Of a stretch of DNA of 64,000 nt, positions 54,334 to 63,151 are shown in pieces. The number at the start of each line of letters is the position of its first letter. The first letter of the stretch is position 1. The notes beneath the pieces were generated by a model, which ran no database searches, was not told where the DNA came from, and saw only the letters and a list, made by a program, of their open reading frames with translations. Source of the DNA: an uncultured Lachnospiraceae bacterium (GTDB lineage: Bacteria; Bacillota; Clostridia; Lachnospirales; Lachnospiraceae); contig CAJUTU010000002.1 of NCBI GenBank assembly GCA_910589385.1, positions 150,016 through 214,015 on the forward strand. The letters are read 5' to 3'. A program made the translations under genes and the position numbers.

Positions 54334-54936
54334 ATGGACATTACAAAATTTAAATGGACAAGGGAACCGGAAAAATATGAGATAAAGCAGGACACGATCG
54401 AGATTGTAACAAAGCCTCATACGGATCTATGGCAGAGGACTTACTATCATTTCCAAAACGACAACGCTCCGGTCTTTCAGATGGAAACGGAAGAAACCTA
54501 TTTCAGCTTTATCGTAAAGACAGAGTTTCAAGACAGCCACCACAGGTTTGACCAGTGCGGCGTTGTGATGTATCTGGACAGTGAGAACTGGCTGAAAGGC
54601 TCAATTGAGTATGAAAATGATGAATTCCAGCATTTAGGGAGCGTAGTGACGAATGAGGGATATTCTGACTGGGCGACAACGGAGATTGATGCTTCTGTGA
54701 AATCCATGTGGTATCGTTTTAGCCGGAGAGAGGATGATTATTGTATCGAGTGTTCGTCGGATGGGGTAACATTCCACCAGATGCGGATCTGCCACATGCA
54801 GCGCGGAAACGGAAAAATACAATTCGGCATCTACGCATGCTCTCCGGAGGATTCTTCATTTAAAGCCGTATTTTCTCATATGCAGCTTGTAGAATGCCAG
54901 TGGAGGGCGCATGAAGGACAGCAGCCGGATCAATAA
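54334..54936 (+). CDS. DUF1349 protein (concanavalin-like fold)
   Basis: A 200-residue cytoplasmic protein of the DUF1349 family: TDLWQRTYYHF, FSFIVKTEF, QCGVVMYLDSENWLKGSIEY in part, SDWATTEI and WYRFSRREDDYCIECS in part. These proteins have a lectin/glucanase-like beta sandwich and are thought to bind or handle sugars; the activity is not established. AAAGGAG lies ahead of ATG 54334, 17 bases after the previous stop. Confidence 0.85.
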   Translation: MDITKFKWTREPEKYEIKQDTIEIVTKPHTDLWQRTYYHFQNDNAPVFQMETEETYFSFIVKTEFQDSHHRFDQCGVVMYLDSENWLKGSIEYENDEFQHLGSVVTNEGYSDWATTEIDASVKSMWYRFSRREDDYCIECSSDGVTFHQMRICHMQRGNGKIQFGIYACSPEDSSFKAVFSHMQLVECQWRAHEGQQPDQ

Positions 54937-54966
54937 GACGACCAATGAAAATTGTGAGGAATTGGT

Positions 54967-55215
54967 ATGTGGCTATTATTTGCATTATTATCCGCAGTAT
55001 TTGCGGCGCTTACTTCTATATTGGCTAAAGTCGGTATTGAGGGCGTTCATTCAAACCTGGCGACAGCAATCCGGACTGTAGTCGTTGTGGTCATGGCATG
55101 GGGGATGGTTTTCCTGACCCATGCACAAAGCGGGATTTCAGAGATCAGTAGAAAAAGCTGGCTTTCACAACATGAAAAAGGAGAGAACAATGCTCATTAT
55201 CGTATGTATAGATGA
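54967..55215 (+). pseudogene. N-terminal scrap of an EamA-type transporter
   Basis: About 67 residues (MWLLFALLSAVFAALTSILA, then two TM helices and EISRKSWL) match the start of an EamA/DMT carrier, which normally has ten TM segments and about 140 (half-size) or 300 residues. After KSWL the frame enters the leader of the next gene and stops at 55215. A deletion has placed this scrap only some 20 bases ahead of that gene's ribosome site. Confidence 0.75.
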
Positions 55216-55609
55216 AAAAAACGGCATGATGTTTAATCATCGACGGCAGAGCCGGGACTCTGCTGTGTGCCAGGATATCCTCAAGGAGTGCAGGGGGAAG
55301 AAGCTGTATATGAGCTCATATTCCCAAAAACTGTTTGGGGAGGCGCAGGAAGCTGAAATCCAGATATCAGACAATATTTTAAACCAGGCAAGGGAATCAG
55401 ATGCCTGCTTCATTGAAGATATCAGGCTGTCAGATTTTGAAGACCGTATCCAAACCGTCATCCTATACAAATGGAATCGGAAATATCCTGCCGACCTGTA
55501 TTTTACTTTAGACCTGTCCGATGGCTCATGGGAGCTTCAGCGGACAGAGGAATTCAACGGCTCGTCCCATGAAAGGATTACAAAGGAGGTTTATGAAAGG
55601 ACAAGATGA
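55190..55609 (+). CDS. 139-residue protein of unknown function coupled to a nuclease gene
   Basis: Starts at ATG 55190 with AAAAGGAGAG ahead. The sequence opens MLIIVCIDEKNGMMFNHRRQ and contains FIEDIRLSDFEDRIQTVILY in part, KWNRKYPADLYF and FNGSSHERITKEVYE. No signal peptide or TM segment, so it stays in the cytoplasm. I do not know a function; similar short proteins seem to precede DNA/RNA non-specific endonuclease genes in related genomes, sometimes under the doubtful name ribonuclease Z. The stop overlaps the nuclease start by four bases, so both are made together. A nuclease inhibitor or folding partner is one guess. Confidence 0.65.
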   Translation: MLIIVCIDEKNGMMFNHRRQSRDSAVCQDILKECRGKKLYMSSYSQKLFGEAQEAEIQISDNILNQARESDACFIEDIRLSDFEDRIQTVILYKWNRKYPADLYFTLDLSDGSWELQRTEEFNGSSHERITKEVYERTR

Positions 55610-56502
55610 AGCACAACTATAAGAAAAACAATTGGAGACTGCTCTCTCTTTTGCTCTGCTGCCTGCTTCTGACAGCATGTGCCGATATCAGCGTCCTAAA
55701 GAGTGGCCAGGAACAGCAGCCAGGCGGACAGGAGGTCATAGAACTTTCAGAAATCCCGGAGTATTCCGGGGAATCATACATAGAGATCAACGGCAATGAA
55801 CCGGATTTTTCAGAGGAGGAATGGAGTGAAGAATCCTTTGAAGTATACAGTGAATTAGACAGCCTGGGGAGATGCGGCACAGCTTATGCAAATGTGGGGA
55901 CAGATCTGATGCCGACAGAAAAGCGGGGGAGCATCGGCCAGGTGAAACCAACGGGATGGCAGACGGTAAAATATGATGTTGTGGATGGAAATTATCTATA
56001 CAATCGGTGTCATTTGATAGGATATCAGCTATCCGGTGAAAATGCAAATGAAAAAAATCTGATCACAGGCACACGCTATATGAACGTGGAAGGGATGCTG
56101 CCTTTTGAAAATATGGTGGCAGACTATGTAAAGGAAACGGATAACCATGTCCTGTACCAGGTGACCCCGGTTTATGACGGAGACAACCTGGTGGCGGACG
56201 GCGTGCAGATGGAGGCATACTCGGTGGAGGATGAAGGGGACGGGATCTCTTACAACGTTTATGTCTATAATGTCCAGCCGGGAATCGAGATTGATTATGC
56301 AACAGGCGAAAGCGCCATTGATGAAGCCGGTATTTTGGGCGAAGAAGCAGTGGAGGGAGAAATCCGGGGGAACTCCAGGTCCATGATCTATCATTGCCCG
56401 GGGCAGGCGGCCTATGAGGAAATGGCGGATTCAAAACATCTGGTTCTCTTCGAGACAGAGCAGGAGGCCGAGGCAGCCGGGTATCGGAAAGCAAAACGAT
56501 AA
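55606..56502 (+). CDS. secreted DNA/RNA non-specific endonuclease, lipoprotein
   Basis: A 298-residue lipoprotein: lipobox LLTAC (Cys25), acidic linker, then a NUC/EndA-type nuclease with catalytic His136 in YNRCHLIGYQLSGENANEKN (His in RCHLIGYQ) and the Mg-binding Asn in GTRYMNVEGMLPFEN. Here RCH replaces the DRGH of Serratia nuclease, as in the Gram-positive EndA/NucA branch. Such enzymes degrade DNA outside the cell for uptake or nutrition. Its start overlaps the upstream unknown protein (ATGA). Confidence 0.9.
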   Translation: MKHNYKKNNWRLLSLLLCCLLLTACADISVLKSGQEQQPGGQEVIELSEIPEYSGESYIEINGNEPDFSEEEWSEESFEVYSELDSLGRCGTAYANVGTDLMPTEKRGSIGQVKPTGWQTVKYDVVDGNYLYNRCHLIGYQLSGENANEKNLITGTRYMNVEGMLPFENMVADYVKETDNHVLYQVTPVYDGDNLVADGVQMEAYSVEDEGDGISYNVYVYNVQPGIEIDYATGESAIDEAGILGEEAVEGEIRGNSRSMIYHCPGQAAYEEMADSKHLVLFETEQEAEAAGYRKAKR

Positions 56503-56517
56503 AAATGGATGTATCCA

Positions 56518-56549
56518 GAAAAACCGGGTGTATCATGCACCCGGCTTTC
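56518..56549. terminator. terminator after the nuclease gene
   Basis: CCGGGTG at 56524-56530 pairs with CACCCGG at 56538-56544, loop of seven, with A-rich and T-rich flanks, so it can work in both directions. Confidence 0.8.
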
Positions 56550-56665
56550 TCTTCCTTGTGCATCTCTTCCCAATAGAAATCCTCATCAAAAGTTGACATT
56601 ACTTCCTGTTTCTTTTGGATCTGTCTGCACACTTCCAAAGCGCCATTCAATTCTTTGATCGTCAT
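56545..56665 (-). pseudogene. cut-off start of a leftward gene
   Basis: A well-placed GGGAGG precedes ATG at 56665 on the minus strand, and the frame begins MTIKELNGALEVCRQIQKKQ, a plausible helical protein start. After about 40 codons it runs into the nuclease terminator and then antisense to the nuclease gene, so only the 5' end of a lost gene seems to remain. No family recognised. Confidence 0.4.
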
Positions 56666-56768
56666 AAGCTTTTGCCTCCCTTGTATAATGATTATAGCAA
56701 AAGAGTACAATATAAACACAGTTTACAGTCAATAGTTTTTGGAGATTTTCTGAAAATATGTTTCTCTT

Positions 56769-57530
56769 CTAAATCAAAAAGGAACTGCTGATACCTCCGT
56801 CCACAACCAGATCGATTCCGGTAATAAAACGGGCCGCGTCGGATGCCAGGAATGCGGCCGCCATTCCCAGGTCTTTTGTCTGGGTAAATCCACGCATCGG
56901 CGTCCGGTCCTCAATCTCCTTTAAACGTTCCGGCGTCTTCACATTCGTCCTTGCCAGCATATCAGTATAGACAAATCCCGGATTCAGGCTGTTTACACGG
57001 ATGCCATAGGGCCCAAGGTCCCTGGCCAGGCTTCTCGCCAACCCTTTCACTCCGCTTTTGCAGACCGTGTATGCCTGGATCTCGTGCATCCCAAGAATGG
57101 AGGCAAGAGATGAAATGAAGATGATACATCCTTTCTTTCGCTCTTTCATATGCTTTGCCGCTGCCTGTGAGAGCATGAACGGCGCTTTCGCCTGTGTTGC
57201 CACGATCGCATCAAATTCCTCTGCCGTAAAATCAAAATAGTCCTTTTTATTGTTTGTTCCCGCATTATTCACAAGAATATCAATAGGAGCTTTGTCTTCC
57301 AGTTTTTGGATAAACGCAGCATGCTCTTCCGTCTTTGTCACATCAAATACATACCAGCTGCAGCGCTCGCCCAGCTTCTCAGCCGCCTCTTTCAGCAGCG
57401 GTTCCCGGCGTCCCACGATGATGATATCTGCACCTGCATCATACATTTCCTCTGCAATTGCATATCCGATACCGGTTGCTCCTCCTGTGATCAATGCCGT
57501 TTTCCCTGTAAGTGAAATTTCTTTTAACAT
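56769..57530 (-). CDS. short-chain dehydrogenase/reductase (KduD/gluconate type)
   Basis: A 253-residue classical SDR: NAD(P) loop ITGGATGIGYAIAEE, NNAG in ILVNNAGTNNK, Ser in IFISSLAS, catalytic pair in AYTVCKSGVKGL (YxxxK), and GIRVNSLNPGFVYTDM in part. Nearest well-known relatives are 2-deoxy-D-gluconate 3-dehydrogenase and gluconate 5-dehydrogenase; the substrate is not certain. GGAGAAG lies five bases ahead of ATG 57530. No sugar-acid genes are next to it. Confidence 0.88.
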   Translation of the reverse strand: MLKEISLTGKTALITGGATGIGYAIAEEMYDAGADIIIVGRREPLLKEAAEKLGERCSWYVFDVTKTEEHAAFIQKLEDKAPIDILVNNAGTNNKKDYFDFTAEEFDAIVATQAKAPFMLSQAAAKHMKERKKGCIIFISSLASILGMHEIQAYTVCKSGVKGLARSLARDLGPYGIRVNSLNPGFVYTDMLARTNVKTPERLKEIEDRTPMRGFTQTKDLGMAAAFLASDAARFITGIDLVVDGGISSSFLI

Positions 57531-57785
57531 CTTTCTTCTCCCTTTTTTATGATTAAATTCATTATAAGACATTGATTTTCCCGAGTCCACTATTTTATGC
57601 CCAAAGGGCACACCTTATACACTCTGTTCCACGGGCCGTTCCTGCTGGCCCCAAATCATTTTGCGGAATTGATTTATAACTAAGCAATACGGATACATAC
57701 CATTACAAATTTAGGTCATTTGGATACAATGGGATTGTTCTCTTATCCCATATCTGTTATTCTGTTAAGAAGCGTGGTGATGAAG

Positions 57786-58499
57786 ATGATAAAATTTGCA
57801 ATTTGTGACGACGAGCCGGTTATGGTACAGGAAATCAAAAATCAACTTTCAGAATACATGAATGGGGAGCATATTACATCGTACTGTGTCAATAACTTTT
57901 CAGACGGACGTTCCCTTTTAGAAAGCGGTTGTGACTTTGATGTGATTTTCCTTGACATTCAAATGGAGCAGCCAAATGGGCTGGAAACCGCTAAAATATT
58001 GCGGCAGCATAAAAATCACTGCCTGTTGATTTTCGTGACTGTTCTGAAAGAGTGTGTATTTGACGCTTTTGAAGTGGAGGCATTTGACTATTTAGTCAAA
58101 CCATTAGATAGTGGTCATTTCAAGAGAACAATGGACAGGATGATCAAATCTTTACAGCAGAGAGAGACAAAAAGTATTGTTATCCAGAGAGGAACTTCCT
58201 GTGATGTTATTCTGTTAGCCGAAATCGTGTATTGCGAGGTGCAGGGCAGAAAAATCTATATCCACCAAAGTAGCGGAAAAATCACCGACTATTATGAGAA
58301 GCTGGATGATTTAGAGCAGCGTATTGATGGACGTTTTTTCAGATGCCACAGAAGTTATCTTGTCAATCTTGAATATGTTCGTGGATGTAATGTCGGACAG
58401 GTCATGCTGTCACAGGGCGATAAAATCCCTGTTTCCAGATTGCGTGAGCGAGATTTAACGCAGGCTCTTTTGCGTTATATGAAAGAGAGGGATTTTTGA
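57786..58499 (+). CDS. LytTR-family response regulator (AgrA-like)
   Basis: A 237-residue regulator: receiver (FAICDDEP, acceptor Asp in VIFLDIQMEQPNG, LVKPLDSGHF) and a C-terminal LytTR DNA-binding domain (YCEVQGRKIYIH, FFRCHRSYLVNLEYV, IPVSRLRERDL). Start chosen at ATG 57786; ATG 57780 is also possible. It is followed by its GHKL kinase after one base. Such pairs often answer to peptide signals, but no agrB- or agrD-like gene is present. Confidence 0.9.
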   Translation: MIKFAICDDEPVMVQEIKNQLSEYMNGEHITSYCVNNFSDGRSLLESGCDFDVIFLDIQMEQPNGLETAKILRQHKNHCLLIFVTVLKECVFDAFEVEAFDYLVKPLDSGHFKRTMDRMIKSLQQRETKSIVIQRGTSCDVILLAEIVYCEVQGRKIYIHQSSGKITDYYEKLDDLEQRIDGRFFRCHRSYLVNLEYVRGCNVGQVMLSQGDKIPVSRLRERDLTQALLRYMKERDF

Positions 58500-58500
58500 T

Positions 58501-59802
58501 ATGGATTATTTCGGCCTATGCCTTGACGGTCTTTGCTTGGTTGGGCAAAGTGTAATGCACATTGCTTTTGCCACCCGTCTGACCGGGAAGAAACAGAAAA
58601 TATGGCACTTCGCTATCTACTTTTTTCTGCTCTGTACCATACAATGGTTTTTCACTACATTTGACTTTCACGATGTGCTGCCCATCGGTGCGGAGTTGCT
58701 TGTATTATACAGCGTGAGCCGTCTGGCTTTGCGGAACCGGCAATCTGTATCTTGGGCCGCTGCAATTTTGGCAGTTTATATTTGTCAGCTTTCTTTCGGC
58801 ATCGTCAACTCGGCAGAGGTAATACTATTCCCCCATGTGGTCGGGAAACCACTGCTGTATCTGTTAGTTCTTTTAGCAACGCTGACCGCTTTTGCAATCT
58901 GCGCCTGTTGTTGTAGTGCGGTATTGAAATTTCTATCTCTGACAGAAGATCGTCAAATGCCGTATGTCGGTTTGCTGCTATTTCCCGGACTGTTTTTCTT
59001 TGCTGCTGAACTGTATATTCTGCAAACTTCATATAGCGTCTTACCTTCGTCCATTTCGCTGGGGGAGGCCGGAAAACACGGTGCGTTATTAGTCATGCAA
59101 ATCCTGGAACTGGCCGCGTTACTTTGCACACTGTATGCCTACCAACAAATCTGTCACAGCTTTCAAACGCAGGCGGCGTTACGATCTTTGGAGCAAGCAG
59201 CCCAAGCACAAAAAAACTATATTGCCGAGGCGCAAAGGCGCTACGAGCAAACGAAAGCATTTCGCCATGATATTGCCAATCACCTGTCTGTACTTGATGG
59301 CCTGTTAAATAGTAAAAAGCTGGATGAAAGCAAAGCATATTTGCAAAAACTGAAAATGACTTCGACCTCTCTGTCCTTTCCTTATCAGACGGGTAATCCA
59401 GTAGTAGACATTTTATTGAGTGAAAAGCTGGGGCTGGCAAAGGAAATTACGGCAGAGGTTGCGCTGCTCCTGCCCAGGCCCTGTGGGATAGATGATTTTG
59501 ATTTGTGTGTGATTTTTGCAAATGCTTTGGATAACGCAATCAATGCGTGTCAATCCGCGAAGGGGACGAAGTTGATCCGTATCCGGGGGGAACGGCAGGG
59601 TGATTTTTATATGCTGGCGTTTGAAAACACCTGTTCAGATGAACCGCTGCCCCCGGTGGGAACAGGACTTTCCAATATTAAATCGGTGGCGGAAAAATAT
59701 CATGGTGCGACACTGACCGAAAAGGTGGGACAGCGATTTTCTTTAAATGTGCTGTTAAACATCTCATTACATCCAGGGAACATTTCAGAACAAACCTATT
59801 GA
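58501..59802 (+). CDS. GHKL-type sensor histidine kinase (AgrC-like)
   Basis: A 433-residue kinase with six or so TM segments in the first 215 residues, a linker helix, the His box AFRHDIANHLSVLDGLL, and a GHKL ATPase domain (NPVVDILLSEK, IFANALDNAINAC, FENTCSDEPLPPVGTGLSNI in part). This is the build of AgrC/BlpH-type peptide receptors. Confidence 0.9.
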   Translation: MDYFGLCLDGLCLVGQSVMHIAFATRLTGKKQKIWHFAIYFFLLCTIQWFFTTFDFHDVLPIGAELLVLYSVSRLALRNRQSVSWAAAILAVYICQLSFGIVNSAEVILFPHVVGKPLLYLLVLLATLTAFAICACCCSAVLKFLSLTEDRQMPYVGLLLFPGLFFFAAELYILQTSYSVLPSSISLGEAGKHGALLVMQILELAALLCTLYAYQQICHSFQTQAALRSLEQAAQAQKNYIAEAQRRYEQTKAFRHDIANHLSVLDGLLNSKKLDESKAYLQKLKMTSTSLSFPYQTGNPVVDILLSEKLGLAKEITAEVALLLPRPCGIDDFDLCVIFANALDNAINACQSAKGTKLIRIRGERQGDFYMLAFENTCSDEPLPPVGTGLSNIKSVAEKYHGATLTEKVGQRFSLNVLLNISLHPGNISEQTY

Positions 59803-59846
59803 TTTTAACTAAAAAAATCTTTATGCTCCAATCAGGAGGTGATTTT

Positions 59847-60167
59847 ATGGATATTCCTGCTATCAGTTCAGTCTATCCGTCTATAAATACGCGGCCAAAT
59901 CAAAGCGCTGGCACTGATGCAAAAATAAAGTCGTTAGAGCAACAACTGCAAAAGCTAAATATAGAACGGCAAAAAGCAGTTCAGCGCAAAGACGAGGAAG
60001 AAAAGAAAAAGATTGAGAAGCAAATTCAAGAAATTGAAAAACAAATCCAGCAGTTAAGACAACAGGAAAAGAAACGTACCCAAGAAACTGGGAATGATGA
60101 GCCTAATGTAAAGAAGGCATTTCAAAATTCACCAGATACCGGGAAATATATTGATGTCTATGCGTAG
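59847..60167 (+). CDS. FlxA-like coiled-coil protein
   Basis: A 106-residue protein with a central coiled coil (about residues 25-85: KSLEQQLQKL...EKKKIEKQIQEIEKQIQQL in part) typical of FlxA-like proteins, which in enterobacteria belong to the flagellar regulon. It starts MDIPAISSVYP and ends DTGKYIDVYA. AGGAGGTGATTTT precedes ATG 59847. It lies 44 bases after the GHKL kinase and may share its transcript. No flagellar gene is nearby; function unknown. Confidence 0.75.
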   Translation: MDIPAISSVYPSINTRPNQSAGTDAKIKSLEQQLQKLNIERQKAVQRKDEEEKKKIEKQIQEIEKQIQQLRQQEKKRTQETGNDEPNVKKAFQNSPDTGKYIDVYA

Positions 60168-60270
60168 AGTGCTTCTCTGCCAGACCAACGGTATATAAAA
60201 AACCGTTGGCTGGCGGCTGGCTATTAACGCGCCCCAAACGAAAATGAACGCCAAACGGCGGTTTTATAGA

Positions 60271-60603
60271 TTATACCGTAATATCCAAAGATGACCTCGG
60301 CTTTAATGCAAATTCGCTGCTGCCTTTTACAATACGATTTTCTACATCTTCGCGAGTAATGTTGCGTACAATGTTTGTATCAAATGGCTGTCCAAGCTGC
60401 CAGTTGGGGTTTGCTTCTTTTACAGCTTCGGAAAACGCTTTTGTATACATTCGCTCATATTGTCCAAGCGTCCATGTGCCGCTTAATCGATCTGATTTCT
60501 TAACGCTTAACTGATAGCGCGTAAAAACCTCAGTACGTTTTGTTGTATTGCCATTAGCGACTCCGTTTTCTTGTATGAAATGGCGCATTGTTTCGTCAAA
60601 CAT
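60271..60603 (-). pseudogene. C-terminal part of an unknown protein (N-terminus lost)
   Basis: The frame from ATG 60603 gives 110 residues (KRTEVFTRYQLSVKKSDRL, GTWTLGQYERMYTKAFSEAV, then FALKPRSSLDITV at the end). The same frame stays protein-like for about 19 codons before that ATG (FHKIIDVSETARQ) up to a TAA near 60670, and an AAGGAGGT lies there with no start codon at the right distance. So it looks like the last 130 residues of a longer protein. I do not recognise the family with confidence. It is convergent with the FlxA-like gene. It could still be a short functional gene. Confidence 0.5.
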
Positions 60604-60744
60604 ATCTTGCCGGGCAGTTTCGGAAACATCTATTATTTTATGGAATTCAGACGGGTCTTTACCTCCTTAAATATAAATTCTTTTCGGCTATGTATTTTAT
60701 TATTTAGTTTATGACGATATTTCAGATTCGTATATCCAAAGGGT

Positions 60745-61074
60745 TCATCTGTTTATGATCCTTTCTGAACTGATATTGCCCTTTTCGCAAAAACGCTTCT
60801 TATATTTTTCTAAGGCATAGTCTAAAGCCGAATCAGCGTCTATTTCCATTTTGGAGCACAATGCAAGTAATGAAAAAATGCAGTCGCCCATTTCTTCGAT
60901 ACTTGTTTCATTTATGGTATACTCATGATCTCCATATTCCGTTTCTTTCAGAATTTCTTTACCCAGTTCACCAATTTCACTCACCAGATCAATATAACGC
61001 ACAGCCGCGCCACAAGACAGATGATACTCTTCTACTGCTTTTTTTACTTTATCCTGCATTTTTCTAAATTCCAT
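60745..61074 (-). CDS. MazG-like nucleotide pyrophosphohydrolase
   Basis: A 109-residue all-helical enzyme with the MazG metal pattern: LVSEIGELGKEILKE and, later, IEEMGDCIFSLLALC. Members hydrolyse (d)NTPs to monophosphate and pyrophosphate for housekeeping or in answer to stress and phage. The length fits a single-domain MazG-like protein. It starts 9 bases after the stop of the next upstream gene on this strand. Confidence 0.85.
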   Translation of the reverse strand: MEFRKMQDKVKKAVEEYHLSCGAAVRYIDLVSEIGELGKEILKETEYGDHEYTINETSIEEMGDCIFSLLALCSKMEIDADSALDYALEKYKKRFCEKGNISSERIINR

Positions 61075-61082
61075 ATGTACCT

Positions 61083-61778
61083 CTAGCTTTTCCCTTTATG
61101 CGCAGTGATTATTGTATAACTATGGGCATTGATAGTGATCACACAATCCTCAGCAGCCGCATACCAGTTCTTTTCTTTTCTCTCTATATTTGTAGATTTT
61201 TCTAATATTTTCATTTTACACCATGGTACGACATCATCTGTTTCAAGAGAAAGATTTCTCTTTATACGCTCCATGATCTTATCTGTATTATAGTCTGGAG
61301 CAAATTCCAGTGCAGCGCCGTAAATCTCCTGGACTAAAGGCTCATCTTCCGCCAGCATATCTGCTATTTGCGGTACGCTGCAGACTTTATTGATTTTTTT
61401 GACTATTAAGTCAACGAGTTTCTTTTCTTCTCCCTTGGCTTCTCCTCGAGCATATCCATCCTCCCAGTTTATCCGCATCAGGTAATTATGGTCAAGGATT
61501 GCTTTTTGTCTTGCTTCATATTCCCAACGTTTTTCTTCATCTGCGCTGATATGCAGCAATTCTTCATATGCTTTTTCTATATATGGATCAGTTTTCGCAA
61601 TCATCTCTAAGTCCTCCTTCTTCTCGGCACGTATAACTCTTGCCCATTTTAAAAGTGGGGTATCCGGATATTCACCTTCTACCACCTTAGGGAGCTCTAC
61701 GATATGAAGTTCAAATTTATCACTGTACATACGCCGTCTATGGTCCTCCCACAGATGGAATTGTGAATAATACTCCAT
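61083..61778 (-). pseudogene. chimera of an Rpn-type nuclease C-terminus and a DUF3781 domain
   Basis: 231 codons. Residues 1-160 follow the C-terminal half of Rpn/PD-(D/E)XK transposase-like proteins (YYSQFHLWEDHRRRMYSDKF, ELHIVELPKV, the KARQKAILDH-type helix and VDLIVKKINKV); the N-terminal nuclease core is absent, and a TAA lies just upstream. From about residue 163 the sequence is a DUF3781 protein (RIKRNLSLETDDVVPWCK, IERKEKNWYAAAEDCVITIN in part, SYTIITAHKGKS) without its first 15-20 residues. The joint is in frame. Both parents are therefore incomplete, which suggests a deletion fusion rather than a designed two-domain protein. Confidence 0.7.
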
Positions 61779-61970
61779 GGAATCAGAAAGAGGTCGGACT
61801 GGATATGTTTATATTAATATGGGCACGAATGACTGTCAACCATATTTTACGTCGGAGAACAGTAATTCAATTTGGAATATAAGTGATTTTGGTGTGCCTG
61901 ATAGGGTTGTTTTCAACATCCTTATTTAGTAGAATGGAAACACAGCCCACTTAATAAAGGAGACAGAAAA

Positions 61971-62594
61971 ATGAGAAATCCTTGGGAAGAAATTTCATTA
62001 ACTGATTATGAGAACCATATGAGACTCGATTCTGTTATGCAGCTGCAGGCTATGAATGAAATGATGAAAGGGCAATTTTGCTCTTATCCTATTTCCAGCG
62101 TCATGATATTAGGCGTTGCGGGCGGCAATGGTCTTGAACATATCCAAAAAGATAAACTGGATAAAGTATATGGAGTAGACGTCAATTCTTCTTATTTGGA
62201 AGAGACGGCTCATCGATACCCGGATTTAGACGGACTTTTGGAATGCCTGTGCATCAATTTGCTCAATGAAGCGGATAAGCTGCCCAAAGCGGATATGATC
62301 ATTGCAAACCTGCTGGTTGAGTATATTGGCTATGATTGCTTTCAGTGCGTGGTTCGGCAAGTCGTTCCGAAGTATGTTTCATGTATCATCCAGATCAATA
62401 CGGAAGACAGCTGGGTGTCAGACTCACCTTATCTACATGTGTTTGATCGATTGGAACAGGTACATCATAAAATAGAAGAACGATCATTGGAAAAAATCAT
62501 GCTTGAAATTGGTTTCCATGCAATCAAAAAAAACGAGCATAAACTCCCTAATGGGAAAAAATTAGTACAAACAGATTTTGAAAGAGTGAGGTAA
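61971..62594 (+). CDS. class I SAM-dependent methyltransferase
   Basis: A 207-residue enzyme with a SAM loop VMILGVAGGNGLEHI, acidic residue in YGVDVNSSYLEETA, and ADMIIANLLVEYIG as the post-loop strand. The substrate is unknown. AGGAGACAG precedes ATG 61971. The GNAT gene follows after two bases, so the two are co-translated and may act on the same target or simply share regulation. Confidence 0.85.
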   Translation: MRNPWEEISLTDYENHMRLDSVMQLQAMNEMMKGQFCSYPISSVMILGVAGGNGLEHIQKDKLDKVYGVDVNSSYLEETAHRYPDLDGLLECLCINLLNEADKLPKADMIIANLLVEYIGYDCFQCVVRQVVPKYVSCIIQINTEDSWVSDSPYLHVFDRLEQVHHKIEERSLEKIMLEIGFHAIKKNEHKLPNGKKLVQTDFERVR

Positions 62595-62596
62595 AT

Positions 62597-63001
62597 ATGG
62601 ATGTCCGATTTGCGAAAAGCAACGATAAGGATATGCTGACGCAATATGATAAGCATGTTTCAGAAGAAGAGATGGAAAAAATCATACAGCAGGACCGCGT
62701 TTATATTGCAGAAGAGGGCGGCCGGTTTGCGGGTTGGCTGAGATACAATCTATTTTGGGACAATACGCCCTTCCTGAATATGCTGTACATTTTAGAAGGA
62801 TACAGGGGAAGAGGTTTTGGCAGACAGATTGTCATGTATTGGGAGAATGAAATGAAACGGAAAGGATACCGGACTCTTATGGCTTCAACCCAGGCAGATG
62901 AATATGCCCAGCATTTCTATTTTCGGCTTGGATATGAAGCTGTAGGAGGTTTCCGGCTGGATAATGAGCCCTATGAAATCATATTTTCAAAGAAACCATG
63001 A
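62597..63001 (+). CDS. GNAT-family N-acetyltransferase
   Basis: A 134-residue acetyltransferase with the acetyl-CoA motif YRGRGFGRQIVMYWE and the C-terminal FYFRLGYEAVGGF strand. The substrate is unknown. It starts two bases after the methyltransferase stop. Confidence 0.88.
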   Translation: MDVRFAKSNDKDMLTQYDKHVSEEEMEKIIQQDRVYIAEEGGRFAGWLRYNLFWDNTPFLNMLYILEGYRGRGFGRQIVMYWENEMKRKGYRTLMASTQADEYAQHFYFRLGYEAVGGFRLDNEPYEIIFSKKP

Positions 63002-63151
63002 GGCGAGACAGATTACTTTATAATAATTAGGATTCCTGTAACCGCTATTTTACTGGCCGGATGCCCGGCTTTAGTAGTTTATTGATTGGATGCCGTGCAG
63101 CTAGTGCATAGCACCGAGTGAACTGTAACAGGCGCTGTGCATAGTAACTTA

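Noticed and set aside
56063..56719. A single 218-residue minus-strand gene antisense to the nuclease
   Set aside because: Only the first 40 codons look like protein; the rest is Pro/Arg-rich mirror sequence of the nuclease gene and runs through its terminator.
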